A stretch of DNA of 64,000 bases, from contig CANQMA010000005.1 in assembly GCA_947624875.1 (NCBI GenBank), positions 1 through 64,000 of the forward strand. The letters are read 5' to 3'. Both the position numbers and the translations under genes were made by a program. How positions within the stretch are numbered: position 1 is the first letter of the stretch; the number at the start of each line of letters is the position of its first letter. Of the stretch, positions 7,008 through 15,081 are shown one piece after another. Under the pieces are notes generated by a model. That model did no database searches. It saw only the letters and a program-made list of their open reading frames with translations, and was not told where the DNA came from. Origin of the DNA: an uncultured Lachnospiraceae bacterium. GTDB taxonomy: Bacteria > Bacillota > Clostridia > Lachnospirales > Lachnospiraceae.

Positions 7008-8951
7008 ATGAAAAGAGTCATCAAACAAATCAGTTGGTTATTTATTCTGGCAGTCCTGACCTTATCCATGTCTATGGCTGTGCAGGCAAAAAGTAAGAAA
7101 AATGTCCCGACAAGTGGAAAGTGTGGAAAATATGCCACATGGACGTATGACAAGAGTACAAAAATATTAAAAATACAGGGACATGGGAAATTGGTCAGTC
7201 CGTCAAAATATTGGCCGGACCCATGGAACTTATTGGAGATTAAAAAAGTAGAAATCGGAGATGGAATTACAAAAATAGGTAAATATTGCTTTTATGATAT
7301 GGAGTATCTGAAGTCCGTAACCATCCCAAACTCAGTGAAAACAATCGGCGCGTACGCTTTTGACGAGACGGCGCTCAGATCCGTAACGATTCCAAAATCA
7401 GTGAAAACAATCGGCGCGTGCGCTTTCAGCCAGACGAAACTCAGGTCTGTTACCATCAGTTCCCATGTAAAAAATATCGGGCCCGCTGTATTTGAGGAAT
7501 GCCGTAAACTGAAAAAAGTAGTCTGGAAAGCAAAAAAAATTCCGTTTCAAACGTTTCACTGGTGTACCTCTTTATCTCAAATTAAAGTGGGTTCTAACCT
7601 GCAGTCTATTGGGGAATGCGCATTTGAAGACACTGCGCTCAAAAAGTTTACGATGCCGGACAGCGTCCGTGATATTGGAAAAAGCGCTTTTCAGGACTGT
7701 AACAGTCTGGAAAGCCTGAAATTGTCCTCCAAACTGAAAGAACTTCCAAAACGTTTTATAGCGGAAACAGAATCCCTCAGGGAGTTGTCTGTTCCGACGG
7801 GAGTCATTGTGATTGACAAGGAGGCATTTTCTGACTCTTATGTGGAAAAGATTCTCCTTCCGGATACTGTTGAAAATATTAAAAGGAAAGCTTTTAAAGA
7901 TGCATCAGGATTGCAGGAAATTAAAATTTCAAACAATGTGACTTATATCAGAGATGAGACTTTTAAAAACTGTGAGCAGTTAAAAACAGTCAGATTTGGA
8001 ACGAAAGTTGCTGTAATCGGCGAGGCGGCATTCTCAAAATGTAAAAAACTGGCAAATATTTCATTCCCGGCTTCTCTGAAAGATATTGAGTACGGAGCGT
8101 TTACAAACTGCGCTTTAGATAACGTAGTGCTGGGATCGAATATCAGAAACGTGGATTACTGGGCTTTCAAAAACTGCAAATACCTAAAGTCAGTTTTGAT
8201 TGGCAATCATGTTACGACCTTCCAGTCTAACGCAGTCTCAGGCTGTCCGTCCCTGATAACAATACAGGTGGCGGCAGACAATCCGGTTTATGAGGCGGTT
8301 GATAATTGTCTGTTAGGAAAAGCGGAAAAAGAACTGCTGGTTGTGCCGGGCGGAAAAACGGGAACCTTTGTGATTCCAAATCAGGTACGGAAAATTAATG
8401 GGGAAGCATTTGCGAGCTGTTCTAAAATCAATGCGTATAATGCAGGAAGCAATCCGAATTATAAGACGCTGAATGGAATGCTTGCCGACCAAACCGGCAC
8501 AATTTTAGTGGCATGTCCGCAGGGAAGAACCGGAACAATTGCAGTTCCGTCAGGAATTACGACGATTGGTGCGTCTTCCTTCCAAAATTCAAAGGCGTCA
8601 TATATCTATATTCCAAATACAGTGACTACGCTTGAGGCGTGCGCTTTTGAAAACTGTAATAATATTACGCAGATTACAATTCCGGGTTCTGTTTATCAGG
8701 TAGCGATTGCCTGCTTCTGGGAATGTGACAATCTGAATAAAGTAACGATTGAAAACGGAGTCAGCAGAGTGTGCAGGAGCGCTTTTCATGGCTGCAAAAA
8801 ACTGAAAAAAGTAGTGCTGCCAAGTACATTATTCTTTATCCATACTTCTGCATTTGCCGAATGTGATTACAGGCTGACGCTTTACTGCAAAAAAAATTCA
8901 TTGGGAATGTCCTATGCGACCAATAATGAATTCAGATACAAAATGATTTAA
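7008..8951 (+). CDS. Secreted BspA-type leucine-rich-repeat protein
   Basis: 647 aa. Residues 1-27 are a clear signal peptide ending in a VQAK-type cleavage region. The rest is built of about 23-residue LRR_5 (BspA-like) units of the form SVTIPNSVKTIGAYAFD, repeated from about residue 85 to 630. Such proteins in gut and oral anaerobes bind host matrix or other bacteria. No LPXTG, lipobox or choline-binding tail is visible, so surface attachment is unexplained. ATG 7008 is chosen over GTG 6984 because AGAAAGGA (6991-6998) precedes it and the signal peptide then starts at residue 1. Two adjacent repeats at nucleotides 7320-7420 are nearly identical at the DNA level, a sign of recent internal duplication. 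Confidence 0.88.
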   Translation: MKRVIKQISWLFILAVLTLSMSMAVQAKSKKNVPTSGKCGKYATWTYDKSTKILKIQGHGKLVSPSKYWPDPWNLLEIKKVEIGDGITKIGKYCFYDMEYLKSVTIPNSVKTIGAYAFDETALRSVTIPKSVKTIGACAFSQTKLRSVTISSHVKNIGPAVFEECRKLKKVVWKAKKIPFQTFHWCTSLSQIKVGSNLQSIGECAFEDTALKKFTMPDSVRDIGKSAFQDCNSLESLKLSSKLKELPKRFIAETESLRELSVPTGVIVIDKEAFSDSYVEKILLPDTVENIKRKAFKDASGLQEIKISNNVTYIRDETFKNCEQLKTVRFGTKVAVIGEAAFSKCKKLANISFPASLKDIEYGAFTNCALDNVVLGSNIRNVDYWAFKNCKYLKSVLIGNHVTTFQSNAVSGCPSLITIQVAADNPVYEAVDNCLLGKAEKELLVVPGGKTGTFVIPNQVRKINGEAFASCSKINAYNAGSNPNYKTLNGMLADQTGTILVACPQGRTGTIAVPSGITTIGASSFQNSKASYIYIPNTVTTLEACAFENCNNITQITIPGSVYQVAIACFWECDNLNKVTIENGVSRVCRSAFHGCKKLKKVVLPSTLFFIHTSAFAECDYRLTLYCKKNSLGMSYATNNEFRYKMI

Positions 8952-9014
8952 TCCGGTAAAATTGATGGATACGTATTTGGCGGCGTCGATATGACAGGCT
9001 GATGGAAAATGATA

Positions 9015-9062
9015 AAACCGGAACTATCTGTATGAGGTCATGCAGACAGTTCCGGTTTTTGC
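9015..9062 (+). terminator. Terminator after LRR protein
   Basis: AAAACCGGAACT ... AGTTCCGGTTTTT inverted repeat with inner TCTG/CAGA pairing and a T run. Confidence 0.85.
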
Positions 9063-9100
9063 ATGGGAAAAAGAAATTTTATATGTTTATTTTTGCTGAT

Positions 9101-9356
9101 ATGATATAATGACGAGGAAAATCTCGATGACGCTTGCGTCAAGAGAAATTTGACGAGTATCCTCATCGAGACGGCAGTCGAGATGATATAATGACGAGGA
9201 AAATCTCGATGACGCTTGCGTCAAGAGAGATTTGACGAGTATCCTCATCGAGACGGCAGTCGAGATGATATAATGACGAGGAAAATCTCGATGACGCTTG
9301 CGTCAAGAGAGATTTGACGAGTATCCTCATCGAGACGGCAGTCGAGATGATATAAT
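9101..9356 (+). repeat. Three 82-bp tandem repeats with promoter-like boundaries
   Basis: Units begin at 9101, 9183 and 9265, each 82 bp, and the first 10 bases of a fourth unit lie at 9347-9356. The first unit differs from the others by one visible base (AAATT versus AGATT near 9148). Every boundary carries TGATATAAT, a perfect extended -10. Each unit can form two hairpins: TCTcgaTGACGC-tt-GCGTCAaGAGA and CATCgaGACggcaGTCgaGATG. The block fills most of the 539-bp gap between the LRR gene and dnaE; 9357-9490 holds another TGATATAAT (9402-9410) and the dnaE ribosome site. I see no copy elsewhere in the window. Confidence 0.9.
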
Positions 9357-9490
9357 TTAGAAATCAGAAAAAAACAAAGGTGGAAGCAGAACGGACAACA
9401 TGATATAATTTTAGAGATGTTTTTACAGCGACGGATTAAAATTATTTTTGATACCCTTTTCAGGGGTTTTGTCAGATACAGGAGAAAAAA

Positions 9491-12400
9491 ATGAACTTTA
9501 CGCATCTGCATGTCCATACAGAATATAGTCTGCTGGACGGTTCAAGCAAAATTAAAGAAATTACAAAGCGTGCCAAAGAACTGGGAATGGATAGTCTGGC
9601 GATTACGGATCATGGCGTGATGTACGGTGTGATTGATTTTTACCGCGCGGCGAATGATGTTGGAATCAAACCGATTATCGGATGTGAGGTTTATGTGGCA
9701 CCCGGTTCACGCTTTAATAAAGAAAAAGGCGAAAATGAGCAGAAATATTACCATCTGATTTTGCTCGCGGAAAACAATCAGGGGTATGCAAATTTATGCA
9801 AGATTGTTTCTAAGGGATTTGTCGAGGGCTTTTATTACAAACCCCGCGTGGACTATGAGGTGCTTTCCGAATATCATGAAGGGCTGATTTGTCTAAGCGC
9901 CTGCCTTGCCGGCGAGGTACAGCGGCATTTAGCGGAAGGGGATTACGAAAAGGGAAAGGAAACCGCATTAAGATATCTGGATATTTTTGGAGAAAATAAT
10001 TATTTTTTGGAGATGCAGGATCATGGAATTCCGGAGCAGAAGACAGTGAATCAGCAGCTGATGCGTCTAAGCAGGGATACCGGCGTAGAACTGGTCTGTA
10101 CCAATGATGTGCATTACACTTATGAAGATGATGTGGAGGCACATGATATTCTTCTTTGTATTCAGACCGGAAAGAAAAAGGCGGATGAGGACCGTATGCG
10201 TTACGAAGGCGGTCAGTACTATTTAAAATCTCCGGAACAAATGGCGCAGTTATTTCCATATGCACCACAGGCGCTGGAAAATACGCATAAAATAGCAGAA
10301 CGGTGTAACGTGACATTTGAATTCGGCGTGACAAAACTTCCGAATTTCCCGGTGCCGGAGGGCTACACGCCATGGACTTATTTAAAAGAACTCTGTGAGC
10401 AGGGACTCCATAAGAGATATCCGGTATTTCAGGGAAAAGCGGTGGAAAATGATGAAATGACTGCAGAGCGACTTCAGGAGAGACTGGATTTTGAACTGAA
10501 CACCATTAAAAACATGGGGTATATCGAATATTTTCTGATTGTGTGGGATTTTATTCATTATGCAAAATCTCATGGCATTGCAGTCGGCCCGGGACGTGGG
10601 TCTGCGGCGGGAAGTATTGTGTCCTACTGTCTCGAAATTACGGATATTGAGCCAATCCAATACAACCTGCTGTTTGAGCGGTTCTTAAATCCGGAACGTG
10701 TCTCCATGCCTGATATCGACGTCGATTTTTGTATTGAGCGCAGGCAGGAAGTCATTGACTATGTGGGAGAAAAATATGGAAAAGATCATGTGGCGCAGAT
10801 TGTTACATTTGGTACGCTGAAAGCGAGAGGCGTTGTCCGCGATGTCGGACGCGTACTGGATATGCCGTATGCGCAGTGTGATAATATATCAAAAATGATT
10901 CCAAACGATTTGCATATGACTTTGGATCTTGCGATGAAACAAAATCGCGAACTCAAGGAACTCTATGACAGCGACGAACAGGTCAGGTACCTGATCGATA
11001 TGTCCAAACGTTTGGAGGGACTGCCACGGCATGCCTCCATGCATGCGGCGGGAGTTGTCATCTGCGCGAATCCTGTTGATGAATATGTGCCGCTGTCACG
11101 GGCAACGGACGGTTCTATCACGACGCAGTATATTATGACAACACTCGAAGAACTCGGACTTTTGAAAATGGACTTTTTAGGACTGCGAAATCTGACTGTG
11201 ATTCAAAATACATTAAGGTTCGTGAAAGAAAATCAGAAAGTAGATTTAGATCTGAATCTGATTGATTATGATGATAAGAAAGTACTTTCTTATATTGGAA
11301 CCGGAAATACCGAAGGAATTTTCCAGTTGGAGAGCGGCGGTATGAAAAGTTTCATGCGGGAATTAAAACCACAGAGTCTGGAAGATATTATTGCAGGGAT
11401 TTCTCTGTACCGTCCGGGACCGATGGACTTTATTCCGAAATATCTGGAAGGGAAAAACAATCCGGAATCGGTTACCTACGACTGCCCGCAGCTGATTCCT
11501 ATTTTGGAGCCGACCTATGGATGTATTGTGTATCAGGAACAGGTTATGCAGATTGTGCGGGATCTGGCAGGTTATTCCTTAGGCCGAAGCGATCTGCTCC
11601 GACGTGCCATGTCAAAAAAGAAACAGGATGTGATGGAAAAAGAGCGCCGGATTTTTGTTTATGGCGACGAGGAAACAGGGGTCAATGGATGTATTAAAAA
11701 TGGGATTTCCGAGGGTATTGCCAATAAAATTTTTGACGAAATGACCGATTTTGCAAAGTATGCTTTTAATAAATCGCATGCGGCGGCGTACGCCGTGGTG
11801 GCGTACCAAACCGCCTATTTAAAATATTATTATCCGACAGAATTTATGGCGGCAATGTTGACTTCCGTGATGGGAATGACAGGAAAAGTAAGCGAATATA
11901 TTTATTCCTGCCGCTCGATGGGAATCGAGATTCTCCCGCCGGATATCAATTCCGGCGGCAGCGGGTTTACTGCGCAGGGAAAGGCTATCCGTTACGGTCT
12001 GACGGCAATCAGAAGCATTGGAAAAAGCGTGATAGACAATGTTGTCGAAGAACGTAAAAAGAACGGTCCGTTTCTTGATTTAGAAGATTTTATCACAAGA
12101 GCGGTGGGACTCGGCATCAACAAGCGCGCCATTGAAAATCTGATTAAAGCGGGCGCTTTTGATTCGCTCGGCGCGACCAGAAAACAGATGATGATGGTTT
12201 ATATCCAGATCCTTGACGGCATCAGCCAGAGCAGGAAAGATACGATGGAAGGACAGGTCAGTCTGTTTGATTTTGCGGACGAACAATCGAAACAGGTTTA
12301 CAAAATCCAGATGCCTGAAGTGGGCGAGTATGAAGATGAGCAGAAACTGGAATTCGAGAAAGAAGTTTTAGATATTTATGTCAGCGGCCATCCGCTGCAG

Positions 12401-12976
12401 GCGCAGGAACAAAAGTGGCGCAAACATATTACGAATATGTCCGTGGATTTTGCAAAGCCGGAAGAGGGGGAAGATCCAAAAATACCGGATAAAAGCAGAG
12501 TGACGGTCGGAGGCATTGTTACTGCGGTCACAAAAAAATTTACAAAGAACGGTTCCCAGATGGCATTTCTGACACTGGAAGATTTGGTTGGAACGATTGA
12601 GATTATTGTTTTTCCGCGACAGTTTGAACGAAACAGAAACCTGATGCAGGAAGGAGCAAAACTCTTTATTTCAGGAGAAGCAAGTATTGAAGAACAGGCA
12701 GACGGGAAAGTGATTGCAAACAGCATTACAGAATTTTCCAATATGCCGTCAGAACTCTGGATTGCTTTTACCGATAAAGAAGATTATATGAAACAGGAAG
12801 CGGAATTGCTGAGTCTTCTTGGCACGTTCCGTGGTGGTGACAAGGTGTGCATTTATCTTGTAAAAGAACGTCAGAGAAAAATACTTCCGGTAGAGTATCG
12901 GGTAGAAATTTCTACAGAATTGTTGCAGCAGTTAAAACAGCATTATGGCGGCGAGCGCGTTAAGGTTGTCGATTAA
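9491..12976 (+). CDS. dnaE: DNA polymerase III alpha subunit
   Basis: 1161-aa replicative C-family polymerase. Residues 1-210 are the PHP domain (HLHVHTEYSLLDGSSK at the start). The catalytic palm carries PDIDVDFC near residue 406, giving the paired aspartates. Later segments include the beta-binding/HhH region and an OB fold (about 1000-1080, VGGIVTAVTKKFTKNG). CAGGAG (9479-9484) precedes ATG 9491. Low-GC Firmicutes usually carry PolC as well; it is not in this window. The SPOUT methyltransferase follows 34 bp downstream and may be co-transcribed. Confidence 0.97.
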   Translation: MNFTHLHVHTEYSLLDGSSKIKEITKRAKELGMDSLAITDHGVMYGVIDFYRAANDVGIKPIIGCEVYVAPGSRFNKEKGENEQKYYHLILLAENNQGYANLCKIVSKGFVEGFYYKPRVDYEVLSEYHEGLICLSACLAGEVQRHLAEGDYEKGKETALRYLDIFGENNYFLEMQDHGIPEQKTVNQQLMRLSRDTGVELVCTNDVHYTYEDDVEAHDILLCIQTGKKKADEDRMRYEGGQYYLKSPEQMAQLFPYAPQALENTHKIAERCNVTFEFGVTKLPNFPVPEGYTPWTYLKELCEQGLHKRYPVFQGKAVENDEMTAERLQERLDFELNTIKNMGYIEYFLIVWDFIHYAKSHGIAVGPGRGSAAGSIVSYCLEITDIEPIQYNLLFERFLNPERVSMPDIDVDFCIERRQEVIDYVGEKYGKDHVAQIVTFGTLKARGVVRDVGRVLDMPYAQCDNISKMIPNDLHMTLDLAMKQNRELKELYDSDEQVRYLIDMSKRLEGLPRHASMHAAGVVICANPVDEYVPLSRATDGSITTQYIMTTLEELGLLKMDFLGLRNLTVIQNTLRFVKENQKVDLDLNLIDYDDKKVLSYIGTGNTEGIFQLESGGMKSFMRELKPQSLEDIIAGISLYRPGPMDFIPKYLEGKNNPESVTYDCPQLIPILEPTYGCIVYQEQVMQIVRDLAGYSLGRSDLLRRAMSKKKQDVMEKERRIFVYGDEETGVNGCIKNGISEGIANKIFDEMTDFAKYAFNKSHAAAYAVVAYQTAYLKYYYPTEFMAAMLTSVMGMTGKVSEYIYSCRSMGIEILPPDINSGGSGFTAQGKAIRYGLTAIRSIGKSVIDNVVEERKKNGPFLDLEDFITRAVGLGINKRAIENLIKAGAFDSLGATRKQMMMVYIQILDGISQSRKDTMEGQVSLFDFADEQSKQVYKIQMPEVGEYEDEQKLEFEKEVLDIYVSGHPLQAQEQKWRKHITNMSVDFAKPEEGEDPKIPDKSRVTVGGIVTAVTKKFTKNGSQMAFLTLEDLVGTIEIIVFPRQFERNRNLMQEGAKLFISGEASIEEQADGKVIANSITEFSNMPSELWIAFTDKEDYMKQEAELLSLLGTFRGGDKVCIYLVKERQRKILPVEYRVEISTELLQQLKQHYGGERVKVVD

Positions 12977-13010
12977 AATGGGATGAGGAAAGGAATGCGT
13001 TAGAAACAGT

Positions 13011-13781
13011 ATGGTCATTACGTCAGCATCAAATGAACAGGTCAAAAAGATAATACAATTAAAAGAGAAAGCGAAAGCGCGAAGGCTCTCCGGACAGTTT
13101 GTGGTGGAGGGATTTAAAATGTTTCGCGAAATTCCTGCCGGGATGCTGGTTCAGCTCTATGTTTCAGAAACTTTTCAAAAAGAGCATAGCGAAGAACTGA
13201 AATCTTACGACTATCTGATTTTAAGCGATGCGGTCTTTAAAAAGATTTCCGACACGGTAACACCGCAGGGAGTTCTGGCAGTGGTCCGGCAAAAACACGA
13301 TTCTGTTGAGGAAATTCTAAAAAAAAGAAACCGTGAAAAAAGCTGTATCATCGTTTTGGATTGTATTCAGGATCCGGGAAACCTGGGAACCATTGTCCGC
13401 ACCGGAGAAGGCGCAGGAGTTGCCGGCGTCATTATGAGCCGTGACTGTGTGGATATTTACAGTCCAAAGGTTGTCCGCTCTACGATGGGATCCATTTTCC
13501 GTGTTCCGTTTACAGTCGCAGACAATTTAGCTGCGGTGGTAGCCGTATTGAAAGAGCAGGGCGTTACCACCTATGCGGCGCATCTTCGGGGAACGTTGTA
13601 CCATCGGGAACCGTTCGATTCGAACTGCGCCTTTCTGATTGGCAATGAAGCGCAGGGACTGTCGGATGAAATTTCCGCAATGGCAGACAGACTGATTCAA
13701 ATTCCGATGGAAGGGAAAGTGGAATCGCTGAATGCTGCAGTCGCAGCAGCTATACTGATGTATACACAAAAATTTCAATAA
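13011..13781 (+). CDS. TrmH/SpoU-family RNA 2'-O-methyltransferase
   Basis: 256-aa SPOUT methyltransferase. The N-terminal 95 residues look like the RNA-binding substrate domain (VVEGFKMFREI). The C-terminal domain shows the three SPOUT motifs: DCIQDPGNLGTIVRT, FLIGNEAQGLS and IPMEGKVESLNAAVAAAILMY, which form the trefoil knot binding S-adenosylmethionine. It most resembles 23S rRNA methyltransferases of the RlmB/TsnR type; the exact target nucleotide cannot be read from sequence. The ribosome site is weak: AGGAAAGGA lies 17 bases before ATG 13011. Confidence 0.9.
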   Translation: MVITSASNEQVKKIIQLKEKAKARRLSGQFVVEGFKMFREIPAGMLVQLYVSETFQKEHSEELKSYDYLILSDAVFKKISDTVTPQGVLAVVRQKHDSVEEILKKRNREKSCIIVLDCIQDPGNLGTIVRTGEGAGVAGVIMSRDCVDIYSPKVVRSTMGSIFRVPFTVADNLAAVVAVLKEQGVTTYAAHLRGTLYHREPFDSNCAFLIGNEAQGLSDEISAMADRLIQIPMEGKVESLNAAVAAAILMYTQKFQ

Positions 13782-13782
13782 A

Positions 13783-13858
13783 AAAAACGCCGGAGTTTAT
13801 ACCGGCCCCAAAAAGTTAGATTTTTTGGGGCCGTCTCAATTTCCGGCGCTTTTCATTT
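13783..13858. terminator. Nested bidirectional terminator
   Basis: Outer stem GCGCCGGA-type arms (13788-13794 with 13842-13849) enclose a second perfect stem GGCCCCAAAAA/TTTTTGGGGCC (13804-13832). A-rich flank on one side and T-rich flank on the other let it serve both converging genes (methyltransferase and mecA). Confidence 0.85.
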
Positions 13859-13868
13859 TTATGAAAAT

Positions 13869-14576
13869 CTAGATCGTTCCCAGTTTTTTGATGGCATCGT
13901 CCGCAATAATTTCTTCGTAATGCTCGATAAAGAACAACTCTTTTGCATAGGAAGGTTCTTCCCGCTGGCCAAGTTCCGTCAGAACACTGCAGATTTTGTT
14001 CACCAGATGTTCATTATCCGCCTCCATACAGAGGGAGAGATAATATTTTCCGTTGACCGGAGATTTGTAAACAGAACTGTCTCCATGGTAATAAGGTGCC
14101 AGCAGCTGTGCTACGGATATAATGTCATTTAAGGAGTCAAACACATAAATGCTGTATAACAAGGAATTTGCTTCCGCTTCGGAAGTCTGACGGGAAGATT
14201 CCTCATGAGAATGGGAATGAATCTCTTCAAAATCTTCTAATTCCATTTTTGTGTTTTCTAAGCGGGAAAAGAAATCATCCGTAAACTCTTTGGAAAACAA
14301 ATTCGAAAAATGAGCTCTGGATTCCTCGGGACGTTCTACTTTTGTAATAACTAAAACAATGCCCTCGGAAGCCAGCGGCATGGCCTCTACCATGAGCGGA
14401 ATGTCATTGACTTCAAAACCAAAATCATCATTTGCCTGTTGCATCATATCTTGAAACAGTTCGCGAGTTTTTCCTGTGCCATACGCAAGTTCGCTTAATT
14501 TAATATCGCGATCTTCTAAATCTTCTTTATTTAAGGTACAACGAATCTGATTATCATTGATTTTTTCAATTTTCAT
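13869..14576 (-). CDS. mecA: Adaptor protein MecA
   Basis: 235-aa MecA: N-terminal substrate-binding domain (MKIEKINDNQIRCTL, then LSELAYGTGKTRELFQDMM) and C-terminal ClpC-binding domain (about 140-235, SIYVFDSLNDIISVAQ, MEADNEH). The acidic His/Ser-rich linker between them (around residues 115-135) is usual. MecA delivers proteins to ClpCP for degradation and in Bacillus controls ComK and development. AGGAGGTGA directly upstream on the minus strand fixes the start. Confidence 0.95.
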   Translation of the reverse strand: MKIEKINDNQIRCTLNKEDLEDRDIKLSELAYGTGKTRELFQDMMQQANDDFGFEVNDIPLMVEAMPLASEGIVLVITKVERPEESRAHFSNLFSKEFTDDFFSRLENTKMELEDFEEIHSHSHEESSRQTSEAEANSLLYSIYVFDSLNDIISVAQLLAPYYHGDSSVYKSPVNGKYYLSLCMEADNEHLVNKICSVLTELGQREEPSYAKELFFIEHYEEIIADDAIKKLGTI

Positions 14577-14618
14577 AAAATCACCTCCTAGATTCGCAGG
14601 ATCATTGTCTATAATAAT

Positions 14619-14647
14619 AGTATATCCAATAATAAAAATAGTGTAAA
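14619..14647 (-). promoter_or_regulatory. mecA promoter
   Basis: On the minus strand TTTACA (14647-14642) and TATACT (14624-14619) are separated by 17 bp, about 43 bp before the mecA start. Confidence 0.75.
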
Positions 14648-14845
14648 GGTTTTACGCTAGTAATATATTACAAGATGATATGAAAGGCAACAACAAAATT
14701 TTGGAATTGATTCGATGACCGCTTCATCTATAATTTTTTAAAAATATCTTACTCTTGTATTTTATACGAAAAATTTGTACAAAATATTACAGAAGTTTAA
14801 ACAATAAAAAAATTTGATTTTTTTGTCGACATTTTTCAAAAAAGG

Positions 14846-15060
14846 TTTTCAACTACATTTCAACATGATATACTGATACCAGAACGAATACAAAATAGGA
14901 CAGGACAACAACTGAAACAAATATATCACGAAGGGCATTAGACCTTTTATCAGTTAGGATTCCCTATGAGTGTACGAGCCATACTAGAAAGCATATGCAT
15001 CTGTGGTATGGCTCTTTTTACGATATTGAAAGGCGCCGCGCACACTGCTGCCGGCGCAGA
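14846..15060 (+). promoter_or_regulatory. Promoter and structured leader of GH18 lipoprotein gene
   Basis: Within the 505-bp gap between mecA and the GH18 gene: -35 TTTTCA (14846-14851), 17-bp spacer, extended -10 TGATATACT (14866-14874). The transcript would have a leader of about 200 nt. It contains an intrinsic-terminator-like hairpin GAGCCATAC/GTATGGCTC followed by five T (14976-15019), then a second hairpin GCGCCG/CGGCGC (15033-15057) before GGAGG. This looks like an attenuator or riboswitch, but I could not assign it to a known class. The 14650-14840 part is AT-rich and shows nothing else. Confidence 0.55.
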
Positions 15061-15081
15061 TAAAGACCGGAGGATAAATCA

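Noticed and set aside
9101-9356. CRISPR array
   Set aside because: The repeat is a contiguous 82-bp unit with no variable spacers and no cas genes nearby.
9810-10373. 187-aa minus-strand frame opposite dnaE
   Set aside because: Antisense shadow; low-quality composition and no ribosome site.
14930-15000. Cyclic-di-GMP-I riboswitch (CACG...AGGGCA resemblance)
   Set aside because: The tetraloop/receptor and the GACGCAAAGCC-type core strand are missing, so the likeness is by chance.
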